From Reticulitermes speratus (Eukaryota; Arthropoda; Insecta; Blattodea; Rhinotermitidae), in NCBI GenBank assembly GCA_021186555.1, contig JAJKFL010000012.1:8355394-8419393 (forward strand): a stretch of DNA of 64,000 bases, given 5' to 3'. Below are positions 42,836 to 54,089 of this stretch, piece by piece; position 1 is the stretch's first letter, and each line of letters starts with the position of its first letter. A program made the position numbers and the translations under genes. A model generated the notes under the pieces. That model ran no database searches, was not told the DNA's origin, and was given only the letters and a program-made list of their open reading frames with translations.

Positions 42836-43569
42836 GTCAGTTCCAGCTGCTGTGTAGTGTTTAGTTCTGTCAGTCTGAATGCCTTCTCGTACCATACAGG
42901 AGGCTGCGTTGTTCCTTCATCAATGCCCTTAGCTTCACCTGCCATTTCTGTTTGTTCCTGTGAGCTAGTGAACTGTGCAGCCGGCCGTACGTCAGGCACA
43001 AACCGTCTACCGTGGATACCCGAGTTCGACATCCGGTTAATGTCGATAGTGTTCCATTGATATACGCCTTCTCAGATTCTTCTCATTCCTGACGTGTGAT
43101 CGACATATTATGTTGACCATTACCGCCATCAGCGAGGAAGTTCATATTGTCATTAGTTTCTGTTTGGAAGGTACCTATTCTAATCGATGCCACAGAACTC
43201 CAAATCCTGTTTTTTCATCGTGGTTTTGTCCAGCGTCTCAGTGCCTCTCTGTATGTTTAGAACACTGAACATGTCCTCGTTAAATTGTTTAAATGGGGCT
43301 TGTTAGTATAAGCTGTCTTGCTATGTGAGTAATTTTTCCCTCCCGCAAAGGTAGACACAATGATACCAAACGATAGGCGCATCCCTGCTGCCGTCTGGTG
43401 GCGCTGTGCGTAACTGAGATTTTTGTTCGGTGTACGTGGAAACGAACGGTGAATCGAGGGAGTGACTTCCCGTCAAACAAGCATTGCGATGCAGATATTG
43501 GTTATGTGACTTGTTTTGTAAAATCTGATGATTCGCATATCTTGCGCTTTTAAGCACGGGATGCTCTAA
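42836..43569. other. No recognised feature
   Basis: Slightly GC-richer than average. A 123-codon minus frame (42661-43032) starts here but overlaps the SINE, so it is not supported. Confidence 0.45.
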
Positions 43570-43940
43570 ACACAACTTAAGTATGTAGTTCGTACGTCGC
43601 AGAGAACACTGTCCGCCTCAATAAAGCTAATGCTTTTGAGAATCGTATGGGATACACAAATACAGTGTGGGCAGAATGTAGGGTTTGAAAGGATGTCTGA
43701 GGATGAGTAAATGCTTAGTTTATTCTTCGCTCATTTAACCCCTGAAATGTTACTTTATGCACCACCAGCTTTCATAAATTCTACGTTCTGCCAACACCTT
43801 GCGTTCATATGTTTTATGTGGATCTCGGAACGAACAGCGATTATTTCTCTGATACAGACTAACTTACTAGTTTCTTTTATATAACCGAGATGGAGTGTGT
43901 TTACTGCGCGGTACGAACTGAATCTTTAAATATAATTCAT
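43570..43940. repeat. Repeat I, inverted pair
   Basis: Plus copy at 43573-43695 ('tagttcgtacgtcgcagag', 'tacacaaatacagtgtggg', 'cagaatgtaggg'). Minus copy at 43780-43940 ('gttctgccaacacc', 'gtggatctcggaacgaacag', 'gcgcggtacgaactgaatc'). They face each other across about 90 bases. Confidence 0.7.
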
Positions 43941-44009
43941 ATTTATTTCAGTCTTTGAAAGGTTAAGGACGTTTTCGGTTATTGGTGTTATATAGATTCA
44001 GAATTTTAA

Positions 44010-44200
44010 TGAATAACTGTGTGGAAATGACGTGGAGGGAAGCGGTCGTGGCTTATTATGAGGTGTTACCTATAATTTGCGTGGAGGAACTGAGAAAAAC
44101 TAAAAAAACTGTCAGTATTGTCCATGTCCGGGTCGAGAACTAAACCCGAGGTCTCCCTTATATGAAGCAGCCGTACCGGCTACTCGAATGTCACATTCAA
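44010..44200 (-). mobile_element. SINE C-like element, decayed
   Basis: 'tgcgtggaggaactgagaaaa' and 'gtccgggtcgagaactaaacc' (decayed B box complement) follow the order at 38270-38360. Confidence 0.45.
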
Positions 44201-44349
44201 TCACTGTGTAATGTTGACACACGTGTTATGATCATCATCGTACTTGCTATTAGCAAGCATTAACTTTGGTCCCTAAGTGTGCTGTAGCTCTGACGCTTGT
44301 CAACATTGATTTCCGGATACAGCAGTCAGTTTAAAGACTCTGTGACCCC

Positions 44350-44387
44350 CACCACACACACACACACACGCACACGCACGCACACTG
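44350..44387. repeat. (CA)n/(GCACAC) microsatellite
   Basis: About 19 CA units with G interruptions. Confidence 0.9.
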
Positions 44388-44754
44388 AATTTGGGTCCTT
44401 TTTACACGCTGTTACTGACGCACTTGTGATTTGCACCGGATACAGTTTACAGCAGTTGGTGTGTGTGTGATCTTGGGCGATGCTACTTTACTGTAATTGT
44501 TGAAAGCAGTATTTTCTCCCTGAGTCAAGTTACGTATAACAGAGCCAGAATTCTGCTGCAGAGATTAAAATAACGTCTAACGTGGAGGCCATGTTACAAT
44601 TCACTATGTTGTTATACTTAATTTTGTGTTTATTTTGAGGTAGTTGGATACACTGAAATAATAAGCAATGTTCATATTTCTATTACATGCAATGAAAGAG
44701 GTTCTAATTTTAAGCTTCTACCATTACTTAGGGTTTAGAATGCGTACAAAATTC

Positions 44755-44867
44755 AAATATTTACTTTCTTTTCTTCTCTTCCTTCCATTTTCTTTTCCTT
44801 TTATTTTCCGTTCTTTTTACTTCTTTGTTTGTTATTCCTTCCTCTCTTTATCACATATTTCTGATTC
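44755..44867. repeat. Pyrimidine-rich tract
   Basis: T/C-rich run immediately before SINE A. Confidence 0.7.
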
Positions 44868-45155
44868 CTTGCGTAGTTGGTACAGTAATCAGCCTTCGGT
44901 CTGGACGGCCGAGGAGTCGGGGTTCGATTCCAGGGAGAAGCAAGGAATTTTTGTCTCCTGCACATTCTCCGGACCGTCTCTAGGGCTCAAACAGTCCCCA
45001 GTAAGTGGGTATTAGGGATTGTTTACACAGGGCATAGTTGTTTGGGCTTGTAGCTGACCACTTATCTCCATATACTGCCACAGCAAAGAGTGGGTGGCGC
45101 TGTATCTCCAGTCCCCCATACGTCTTCGTGGGGTGGTTTTTAGGTCTAATTAGAC
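44868..45155 (+). mobile_element. SINE A copy
   Basis: Near full length. Head 'gcgtagttggtacagtaatc' and 'cggggttcgattccaggg'. Body 'tccggaccgtctctagggc', 'tgtagctgaccacttatctcc', 'gtggcgctgtatctccagtc' and 'cgtggggtggtttttagg'. Confidence 0.8.
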
Positions 45156-45240
45156 ACAGGATTAAATTTTATCTTTCATTCCTTCTGTCAATATTCTTCG
45201 TTTTTTATTTCTTGCTGTTTTCCTTTATCGCTCTTAAATA

Positions 45241-45425
45241 CAGTCGAACTCAGTTATAACGTCATGAAAGGGACTGAGTGTCTTGTGTCGTTATAAACGA
45301 GTGTTGTTATAACCGAGGAGTATAATGTTATGGTTAATAGTGACCAATTAATTCGTACCACAGAAAATCTGACTGTATAGGTGAGGTGTCGTATAAACCG
45401 ATGTCGTTATAACTGGGTTCCACTG
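45241..45425. mobile_element. 185-bp pogo-like MITE, copy 2
   Basis: Inverted ends 'cagtcgaactcagttataac' and 'gttataactgggttccactg' with TA at 45239-45240 and 45426-45427. Co-linear with 15111-15294 and 50253-50437 (in opposite orientation). Confidence 0.92.
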
Positions 45426-45427
45426 TA

Positions 45428-45640
45428 TTTCTTCTTGATCTTTCTGTTTCGTTTCTTTGTTCCTTTTCCCTGTGTTTTTGCCTTGTTTTTTATTTTATTT
45501 TTTCTTTCTATGTTCGTTTGTTTGTTTAGCTTTTGTATTTCTCTTATTTTTTTCGTTCGTTGGTGTGATTATTTTTCTGGTGTCATGCCTTTTGCTTCTA
45601 TTGTCTCCCTTTCGTTACTTCTGTCTGCATGCAGTCCGTT
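45428..45640. repeat. T-rich low-complexity tract
   Basis: T-dominated run after the MITE. The 186-codon Phe-rich frame 45381-45941 depends on it. Confidence 0.75.
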
Positions 45641-46134
45641 TAAAACTATGAATTGCCACCTCTTAATTGACTCCATTTGCCGCGCTGTAAACACAAAGGC
45701 TCCGAATCGTAAGTCTTGGCTTTCCAGCCGTGAACACGTTTTGCCCATCTCACCACCAACAGTGTTTTGTCTCGTATACAAAGTTCGGTGCCAAATATTC
45801 CCCCGGCAATTCGAACCAGAAGCGCACCGCCCCGGCTTGCTTTCAAACTACAACCCCCACCACACCCTGTTTCAGCACTTTGTTAATCTACGTAAATGTC
45901 TCGACAAAATTTTCGGTTCTAATTTGCATAAATTTCTGTAGTTTCCCGAGGCATAGATTGAGAGGAGGTTAGTTGATTACAGTAGTGGCCATAACATCGT
46001 AAGACAGCTTTCACCATTTGGCCTGCTTGTACACAATAATTACGTTACGTAGTTTATTACAGCTTGATGCATATTTAATTCTTCTAAAATAAAAATTTTC
46101 TCAGCGTCAATTTGAAGACAAAGTATCCGAAACT
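45641..46134. other. No recognised feature
   Basis: No repeat or domain match. Confidence 0.45.
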
Positions 46135-46145
46135 GAATAACAGGC

Positions 46146-47121
46146 TTTATTTTAATATCACCGTGCATTTTTGAACATTGATACTGTTTTTCATCCACCA
46201 AATGCACTTATTTATTTAAAGAACACTAAAATATTCTATAAAATATTAGATAAAAACCCCTACATATTTTCGGCTTATCGATAAGCCATCCTCAGGGCGT
46301 GTCACAATTGCTTGTTTTTTAAAAAACACGTACACATATTGGTCCTCTGTCGAGAGTATAGTCATCGCCATATCTCACTTTCTTTCACCATTTGTTACGT
46401 GAACAAACGGTTCTTAAAAGCACTTCCTATTAATTGTACACTTTTTGAAGGAATTGAAGGAGATACATTTGTAAAGTGTACAATTAATAGGAAGTGCTTT
46501 TTAGAACATATTTGTTCACTAACAAGTCGTGAAAGAAAGTCTAGTGAGATATGGCGATGACTATACTCCTCTACAGAGGACCAATATGTGTACGTGTTTT
46601 ATAAACAAGCAGTTGTGACACCCAGGAGCCATCAGGAGCCAGTGATGGCTCCTGGAGAATTAGAATGAATCATGAACTAGATTATCTTATACAGGGAGCA
46701 GATATTGTGAGGCTAATAAAAAGCAGAAGGTTAGTCTGGCTCGGACATGTTGCAAGAATGGAAGGAAATAGGGTAACTAGAAGAGTGATGGAATGGAAAC
46801 CGATGGGAAGGAGGATGAAAGGGAGACCACGGAAACGATGGATAGACGATGTAGAAGAGGATATGAGGACGATGGGAGTGAGAGGCTGGAGAAGAATTGT
46901 GAATGATAGGACAGAATGGAAAAAATTCATCAAACAGGCTAAGACCCACACAGGGTTATAACGCCATAAGAAGAAGCAGAAGAAGAAGAGTTGTGACATC
47001 CCCTGAAGATGGCTTATCGATAAGCCGAAACATATGTGGGGGTTTTTATCTAATATTTTAAAGAATATTTTAGTGTTCTTAAATAAATAAGTGCATTTGG
47101 TTGGTGTAAAACAGTATTAAA
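46146..47121. mobile_element. Penelope-like foldback element, copy 4, with nested LINE
   Basis: Long inverted arms include 'atactgttttt', 'ccaccaaatgcac', the hammerhead-like motif (minus 46257-46299; plus 46998-47043) and a further internal palindrome ('ccatatctcactttctttcac' complement, 46370-46560). An 11-bp perfect TSD, gaataacaggc, lies at 46135-46145 and 47122-47132. The left terminus 'caccgtgcat' (46159-46168) matches the other copies. A LINE interrupts the right arm at 46621-46988; without it the element is about 600 bp. The plus-strand motif has G at the cleavage position (GTG), probably inactive. Confidence 0.8.
46621..46988 (+). mobile_element. LINE tail inserted in foldback, 10-bp TSD
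   Basis: A 5'-truncated non-LTR insertion with a perfect TSD, agttgtgaca, at 46611-46620 and 46989-46998. It has an AAG-rich tail ('taagaagaagcagaagaag'). The open frame from about 46665 to the stop at 46959-46961 encodes RLIKSRRLVWLGHVARMEGN, then GRRMKGRPRKRWIDDVEEDM and RTMGVRGWRRIVNDRTEWKK, the C-terminus of an insect endonuclease/reverse transcriptase. It differs from the (GTTA)n LINE in sequence and tail. The frame is intact over about 90 codons, so the insertion is fairly young. Confidence 0.92.
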
Positions 47122-47254
47122 GAATAACAGGCATTTATACTAAAGATCTGTATTTGGTGGTACTCTATTGGGTTCATGTAGTAAATGGTTATAGTTGCTA
47201 GTACTGTGCTGGATACATGTAGTGTTGTGTGGGGCCTAAAGGTGGGCTTATCTG

Positions 47255-47357
47255 AGCACAGTAATAAACCTTCGGGTTTCATTTTAAAGGCGAGAAGTTT
47301 CTTGAGTAACTCAGCAACTATTAGCTTTTCAGGAAGGACTCTCTTCGGCGTAGTCAT
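47255..47357 (+). mobile_element. LINE 3'-tail fragment
   Basis: 'taataaaccttcgggtttc', 'gagaagtttcttgagtaac', 'ttagcttttcaggaaggact' match the (GTTA)n LINE tail. Confidence 0.65.
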
Positions 47358-48164
47358 TTAATTTGGTGTTATTATTTCTTAGAAGCCAGTGGTAACTATA
47401 TGTACCAACTGCTGTCATATTTAAAACAACATTTTGCTATAAAATGTATTGAAGTTTTTTTTTTTTTTTGTGATTTCTGGCAATAAACATGAATGATATC
47501 CCTAAATACCGTTAATTAACTGGTTTTTGTAATGGAGGTGCAATTGCACTTTCAGTGACGTAAGGAAATAATTTTAAATGTCATTTTGATGAAGTTCACA
47601 AGCTGCAAAGTGTTTATGCAGTACATGCTGTACTTTTGTTTAAAATGTCTCCTAGGTCCAGCAGGTTGCCGCAACTTCTCTGCCACTACTGTAGAGCACG
47701 TAGCCTATGCCTCGGGCTTTACAGTCGGCTTCTCCACTGCCCTACTCTCTCTGCGTGTTAATACACACACACACACACACAGCACTCAGCCATAGACAGA
47801 GTTGAGTGCTCTGTATATACCAACGCGAATGCCTTTGTATGTGGCTTCACAAAAGTTTCAATGCAGCACAATGCTACAAACCAAACAGTGGCCACGCAAA
47901 TACATATTTCACGCTTCGACCTTTGACAACGGTGATTCACATGTCATTGTTATGTGATTCAAGCACTCTTTTGAGCCGGTTACGTTTTGTACATTTCATT
48001 GTACAGTTTTATATCCCACTTCGGTATGTCTGGCAGGAGGAGAATAAAATTAGACCCTGACATTCGTCAATTTTATCTCTCCTTTATTTCCTTTCAGTTT
48101 CTTCCGTAGTGTCTTATCTGCTCTTCCTCTTTATTTTTCGTAGTCGTTATTTCTTCAGTTGTAT
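47358..48164. other. Unassigned, with (AC)n
   Basis: (AC)n at 47762-47781. A small hairpin AGCACTCA...TGAGTGCT lies at 47781-47810. No gene is supported. Confidence 0.5.
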
Positions 48165-48600
48165 TTGAAGATCCAGTTCGTACCGCGCAGTAAACAGCCT
48201 ACGTCTGTGTTGAAAAAATCAACCAGTTAATATTGTGTGCCGATCCCAGTGGCCGCGCGGTCTAAGGCGTGGGTCTTCGGCCGCTCGCTTACTGGATTGT
48301 GGGTTCGAATCCCACCGGGGGCATGGATGTCTGTCTGTTGTGAGTGTTGTGTGTTGTCAGGTAGAGGTCTCTGCGACGGGCTGATCACTCGTCAGAGGAG
48401 TCCTACCGAGTGTGGTGTGTCTAAAGTGTGTGATCGTGAACCTCGACGAAACGAGGAGGCCCAGGCACATATAAGGCTGTCGAGCCATAAAAAAAAAGTA
48501 ATATTGTGTAGGGAAATAATCGTTGCTTGTTGTGAGATTCATAAAAACGCAGAAATACTTCTGTGGACAGAATGAAGAATTTTTATTGTTGAACCTGGTG
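48165..48600 (+). repeat. Repeat I, copy interrupted by SINE B
   Basis: 'gatccagttcgtaccgcgcag' ... 'aaccagttaatattgtgt' before the SINE, and 'agggaaataatcgttgc', 'ttgtgagattcataaaaacg', 'ctgtggacagaatg' after it. Joined, it follows the order of the other repeat I copies. Confidence 0.7.
48239..48498 (+). mobile_element. SINE B nested in repeat I
   Basis: Full-length copy with intact A and B boxes and tail 'gctgtcgagccataaaaaaa'. A perfect 11-bp TSD, taatattgtgt, lies at 48228-48238 and 48499-48509. Confidence 0.95.
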
Positions 48601-48637
48601 GCACAGAAAGTAACAACTGTGCTTTAAAGGGTTAAGG

Positions 48638-49138
48638 CAGTGGTGAGAAAACTTTTGTACACGAGAGCCTAATCAAGAGAAAAATATTCGCGGGCCACAT
48701 TACAAATAATGCCTGTATTTTTTATTATTATATCATTAATGATAATACCATGTCGTCAGTTGTGCCAATATTGGGTCAGTAAAACTTATCTGAAATTGGT
48801 TTTGAAAAATTTAAATTATACAAAATTCGAGAAACGTGTTGTCAAGTACGTACATTTAACCGGCACTTTGCTTTCTGGTTCCTAAACCTGTAAAAAATGA
48901 AGCCAAGTAACGCGATAGTTACTGTTATGTGAGATGGAACTTCTGTCTATATTTTGGTATGAAAAGTGTGTTGTACTGTCAATAATACAACGAATATCTG
49001 AATAATGTCGTATGAATTCGAACAAAACAATTTTTCGTCGAATTTCACACCTTGTATTTCGTGTTTCTGAAATTAGATCTCGGAAGGCAATGCAAAAGGG
49101 CCGCATATGGCCCACGGGCTGTATTTTGCTTGTTGCTG
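48638..49138. mobile_element. hAT-like MITE, decayed
   Basis: 501 bp. The left end 'cagtggtgagaaaactttt' and right end 'cccacgggctgtattttgc'...'gctg' are imperfectly inverted, and 'gcgggccac' / 'gggccgcatatggccc' blocks sit inside, typical of hAT MITEs. The 8-bp flanks ggttaagg (48630-48637) and ggttgaga (49139-49146) agree in six positions. Confidence 0.6.
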
Positions 49139-49146
49139 GGTTGAGA

Positions 49147-50250
49147 TACCGGTTTAAAATCATAATTAAAATATATAACCTCCGTATAAAATTAGGATAT
49201 CTGACATCCTCCTGCCTTATTTCCTAGTTCAGCGTAATTTCAAGGGAAATGAAATTTCAAATGAGATGTTAGTGGAATGAAAGCAAGTATGTCTGTAAGA
49301 AATTTCTTTCTATAATTAGTAAGGTTTTTAATCTTCTTCCTCCTCTTCTTTTTTTCTCAGTGTTTCGCTATGGGCTGTGTTAATTAGAAGACTTGCGTGG
49401 GAAGGAATTTCCTGAGGTTGTGTAACAGATTTCCCCTTTCCATTGTTAGAATTATTCGAGTACCTAACGTTTTCATTATCTCCTGAATAACTTTGGTGAA
49501 TTCATAAGTGTCTTGATTTTAGATGAAATGTGAGGGTTGATACTGTAATTAAGGGGCTTTTCTACTAAAGTGTGTAATGAATATGAAAAGAAAGGGATTA
49601 AATGTATAGGCCGTCATGCCGGAACATCATATCTCTTTCTATATATATTGGAAAATTTTTCTTCTCTGATATAGCCATTAGAAACAAATGACACATACTC
49701 ACGCAATCTGATCTTTTTTTTCCCCCGTGAGTTCTGGGCCGATTACGGGGGTTTACTCGACCGCCTGTCCAATCCGATGCTCTTCCCCAGTACCTGGACA
49801 TATACCAGTAGCCTCCATCCCATACCATTAAGCGTTACCTCCAGCGCTTTGACTCTACATTCATACGCTACTTCCCTTCTGTACTACAGCGGTTTTTTAA
49901 ACGGGATTTCCCGTCGTATCAGTACAGTATCCTTACTGGTAACCGACAGATGCTGCTGCCCACTAATCAGTGCAGAGTCCGCTGTTAAACACCTTGTACA
50001 ATACCACTGATGTATCCATCTCCTTCCGTATCTTTTATGTGTTTATATCACGCCTTGGTAGGTGTGTAGAATCTGTAAATGTTTGTCACACACTGGTGAA
50101 ATCTGACGCTAGATTGTAGAACCGTTAGTAGGGTACAAGGAAATATGGACTGGGACAACGATAAGATGGACTAGTACGACATTAGTAAGGAGTAAGGGAG
50201 AAATGAAGCAATGAGATAAATATGCGGAAGTGGTGAGGGAAAGGGAGAAA
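49147..50250. other. No recognised feature
   Basis: 49690-50010 is C-richer and carries overlapping short frames on both strands without domains. Otherwise AT-rich. Confidence 0.45.
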
Positions 50251-50252
50251 TA

Positions 50253-50437
50253 AAGTTGTACCCGGTTATAACGACATCGGTTGATGCGACACCTCGTCTA
50301 TAGCGTCAGATATTCTGTGGTACAAATTAATTCCTCACTGTTAACCGTGACATTATACTCCTCGGTTATAACAACACTCGTTTATAACGACACAAAATAT
50401 TCAATCCCTCTCATGACGTTATGAGCGAATTAGACTG
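50253..50437. mobile_element. 185-bp pogo-like MITE, copy 3
   Basis: TA at 50251-50252 and 50438-50439. Same orientation as 15111-15294, sharing 'gacatcggtt', 'aattaattcctcactgttaa', 'tataacgacacaaaatattc'. The left end has lost the initial C. Confidence 0.9.
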
Positions 50438-50476
50438 TAAATGAATACCTCTGTCACCTTGGACGAAAAATGCGCT

Positions 50477-50542
50477 AGTTCTGTAGGCTACGTAAGTTGC
50501 TGTAGTCAGAGTTCTGTAGGCTACGTAAGTTGCTGTAGTCAG
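50477..50542 (+). repeat. 33-bp perfect tandem duplication
   Basis: Unit 'agttctgtaggctacgtaag' + 'ttgctgtagtcag' occurs twice with no difference (50477-50509, 50510-50542). Confidence 0.97.
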
Positions 50543-50814
50543 TTTTTTATGTAATGTAGTATTTTAATGCGTTCTGTGCTTAGAGCGTGGAGGCCATATC
50601 TGTCCATCCATCCATCGATACATACATTTTGTCTTCCAGATTACTAAACGGTTTTTCAATTAGCAGTCGTGTACAGTAATGGTCATAAAGTTCATTTAAT
50701 TACGGTTTATGTGCCTGTAGTATAGCTCCTGGCATGCATGAAACTGATATATAACTGAATCCGTAAATTGATAGTCTCTTATGTGGTCAGTGGTCAATAA
50801 ATTTACCGCCTTTT

Positions 50815-50950
50815 TTGTGTAACCCGAACTTTTGCTGTCTCATGTATACGAGCTCACAAGTGTACACGAACTTGAGCCAGTTGAATCCAGTGCATATTGT
50901 TGCACCCTATTATTTCTTTAAGATGCTGTTAATATCATACTTTGTCTATT
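50815..50950 (-). mobile_element. LINE tail fragment
   Basis: 'tgtgtaacccgaacttttgc', 'cttgagccagttgaatccag', 'tatttctttaagatgctgtt' follow the LINE tail complement. Confidence 0.55.
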
Positions 50951-50989
50951 CAGCCTCCTGTACATTTGGTACCGGGTGTCTTTCTCGAG

Positions 50990-51115
50990 TACTTGGTGTT
51001 GGCCACTCACCTTCTTCTATCACCGAGGTTAAAGAAAGAGTAGAGCTATACCTCGACTGCCCCTCTGGTCCTTCATTGCCTGTTACAGGGAGAACCTTTA
51101 CATTTACTTCGCTTA
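50990..51115 (+). mobile_element. SINE A, 3' part
   Basis: 'tgttggccactcaccttc', 'caccgaggttaaagaaag', 'gtagagctatacctcgactg' and 'cctgttacagggagaacc' match the SINE A body. The head is lost. Confidence 0.65.
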
Positions 51116-51394
51116 AAAGTTTTTTATTTTGTAAATATTTTTATGGCGACTTGTAATTTAATTTTTTTTTTTGAACTGCTAATGGGTGACTTGCACTGTC
51201 ACGAGAAGGTTGACTACTTTACATTCGGTATACTATATCTCATACCGAATACAAGTACGACACGTTTTCGGTTACAAGTTGAATTTTCTCGTTCGTAACA
51301 GTGAAATATTTAATAATTTTTAATCGTAACAGAAATTTTAACAGCAAATCCGTGCCTTTAATAGTGATATTTATTGTGTGTCATCGCATATATA

Positions 51395-51500
51395 CAAATA
51401 CAACAAACATTCCTGTCATTATAACTGGAAATTTTATTATCATCAACTCTTACTACATGTTTCGACTATAAATAATCATCTTCAGGGAGGTATCTTCAAG
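51395..51500 (-). mobile_element. Solo foldback-family arm with hammerhead-like motif
   Basis: Minus-strand CTGAAGA, stem GATTAT...ATAGTC, GAAAC, AT, GTA (51449-51491), then the distal family mark in the form 'gaatgtttgttgtat' (complement at 51397-51412). Stem I pairing is weak. Confidence 0.6.
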
Positions 51501-52089
51501 ACGTACAAGTGGTACGTAACATACAGATCATACTTTAGGATCCCAAGTTTCCCATTAAAGTTGTATAATAATTAAAGTGAATGAATAATATAGTAATGCA
51601 TTAAAATAAGGTATAAATTAATTTCAAAACAACTTATTTAATTCCAAATACTAATATTATGCTGCGTTTTGCTGTTCTGAACAGTTTAGGGATCTGTTTT
51701 ACTTCAACCATACCAGTAAATTGTATTGCGCTCTGTCAGACTTTCGTGTACTCCCTTAATGGTAAGACACTCCCATTCTCGGAAGGGGTGAAATTTTGAA
51801 CAGGAATGTTGTGTATTCACTGTCAATTTTGTGTTATTGTCTTCGTTTTGTATCTGTATAGGCCTACTGTATTCAGTGCCTTGCAGGCAGCATCTCTTTC
51901 TTTGTGCGTCGAAGCATAGGTCTTTTGTCCAATGCTTTGAGTATGTGAGGCTGAAACGTTTTCTGTAAGTTGTTGCCAGGGAACACAGAAAATGATTGAA
52001 TGGGCGTTACGACTGCTTTATATGCTCTATATAAACCTCGTTAGGATCTTGAAATTTCCATAAAGCTATCACCTGTAAGTAAATATGTG
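51501..52089. other. No recognised feature
   Basis: AT-rich DNA; nothing supported. Confidence 0.45.
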
Positions 52090-52190
52090 AAAGAGAACTG
52101 CGCTCTTCTGGGATATTATTGTTTACCGACGTTTCCGGACAACTTATCGTTCCCATCTTTAAGGGTCAAGAGTCCGAGATGAAAAGAAAG
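52090..52190 (-). mobile_element. Family-K arm
   Basis: 'gcgctcttctgggatattat', 'ttaccgacgtttccggac', 'atcgttcccatctttaaggg' follow the left arm of 17142-17211 and 2262-2375. Single arm. Confidence 0.6.
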
Positions 52191-52319
52191 CCTGCACCGT
52201 GATGTAGATTGTATATGGGAAAGTGCGCGCGGGGTGGTAATCAGTAAGCGTGGTGATAGCTAATAGGGTTGAACTGGGTTAAGAGAGGGGTGGAACGAGA
52301 CAGGTAAAGGAATGTAGTC

Positions 52320-52960
52320 AGTTAAAGCTGATGGAAAAACATGTATGAAATAAAGTAAGATGATGGGAGGAAAATATAAAGATAAATAAATAAAATAAAA
52401 ATTAAACAAAAATATTAAAATAAAAGTAAAAATAAATAAACAAATTAGGCGAATAAAAAACCAATACAGCGTGAGGGAGGCACGTGAAGTGGCTGGAGGG
52501 TTACCTAGGCGAAAACCGGTCCCAGGGTGGCCGAGCCACTGCCTAGTGAGGGAAGGTGAGAGTAATGGGAGAAAAATGTATGGAATGCAGCAGTAACAAG
52601 CAGGCAAGTAAACCAGATGAACGAAAGTATAAAAGGGGAAAAATTAAATAAATAATTAAACAAATAAAAAATAATAAAAATAGAAAAAAAACGGAGGAAT
52701 AATAAAACTATAAAAATATAAAAAACATAAAGAAATGACGTAAATAAACAAATCTAAAAATTAAACATTAAAAATAAATAAAAAGTATAGAAATTTTAAA
52801 GAAACCTAAGGAATATTAAAAATAAAAATACGTAAAAATAAATTATTCGATAAAATGACAAAGGAAAATACAAAAAAGCCTGAAATAAAAATATGTAAAA
52901 TTACATTCGCTGTATAATTTTTAGGAACATTAATTTATATTTAAATTACATTAATATGAA
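52320..52960. repeat. A-rich low-complexity tract
   Basis: Dominated by aaataaa/aaaaata motifs for about 640 bases, broken by a less A-rich block at 52460-52620. The complement type of tract (T-rich) occurs at 37125 and 45428. The 115-codon minus frame at 52260-52607 reflects it. Confidence 0.8.
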
Positions 52961-54089
52961 CGCATGAAAAGTGACAGTCCTCATCCTGTGCCCAGCTAAA
53001 TTGTTTCCGAGTGAGATAACACACCGAGAAGTGTTAAATGAGGAACTGAATACAGGGAAGTAGACGTGTAGATATAAGACAGATCTCTCGGGAACCTGTA
53101 GGCAGTCGTAAAATGTAAAAGAGAAACAGGAAGGAGGGGATTGGTAGGAATGTAAGAGGATAGCAGAAAACAGATATCTATTACAATGGTCTAAGGATAT
53201 AAAATGCTGCCAGACGGGGAGAGGGAATTTATTTTACTGCTTTTAAAAGCTTAACAATGCTTGGCGCTCGAGCGAATTGAGATTCGCGATATCGAATTCA
53301 TTGAAATTTGTGGTACACTGGTATAAATACCTTTGAAATTTCAACATGAAAATCTTACCATATCTTTTAGTAGCTACTGCACGTGTAATCCTCCTGTTGT
53401 TCTCCTATTATATATTATAACCCTTGAAGTAAGGTTTTGCTTATTACGTCTGCACGCTGTATAATTTTGTGGGGAAGTTAAGAGAGTGTAATACTGACTA
53501 GCATAAATACACTCTCACTTCTGTTTAATGCTGCTGTCTTGTGGTGCTATTTATAAATACTAAAAGCTCGGCTTAGGATTATATATGTGTGTGTGTGTGT
53601 GTGTGGTTATTTAGGTTTACATGTTACGTTTGCATGTATATTCATTAAATAATCATTGAAAGTTTAACCCTCATTTACATGTATATATGTTGGATTTTGT
53701 TAAATATTCAACATGCCCAAATGTTTAAGGTTTTATTGATTTTTATAATCTATATTTTATGTTATATATATATATAAATATAAATATAAAAATTTACAGT
53801 CTACACGGTCCTATTTTATGTGAATTATACCTTTGGCAACTACCTTTCGGCTCGCTTAGCGCATAAAACATGGCCGACTTTGCGGCCCGCTCATATGTGC
53901 ATCATTGATTTGTGGTTGTTAGATACGAGTATTTAGTGGTCAATCAGTCGTTAGTCACAATGGGGATCCCGTTGGAGCATTGCTTTTTTTTTCCTGTACA
54001 ATGTATATAGTAAATATTCCTACAAGAAGTGAGTTTTGTGAACTGTTAGGCCTACTTTACTGGCGTGAATGCTAGAGATTTGTACTCCA
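52961..54089. other. No gene; (TG)n and (TA)n
   Basis: (TG)n at 53585-53606 and 'tatatatatata' at 53764-53776. Otherwise AT-rich and unassigned. Confidence 0.5.

Noticed and set aside
42661-43032. 123-codon minus frame
   Set aside because: Ends within a SINE A copy and has no domain.
45381-45941. 186-codon Phe-rich 'membrane protein' frame
   Set aside because: Starts inside a pogo-like MITE and crosses a T-rich tract.
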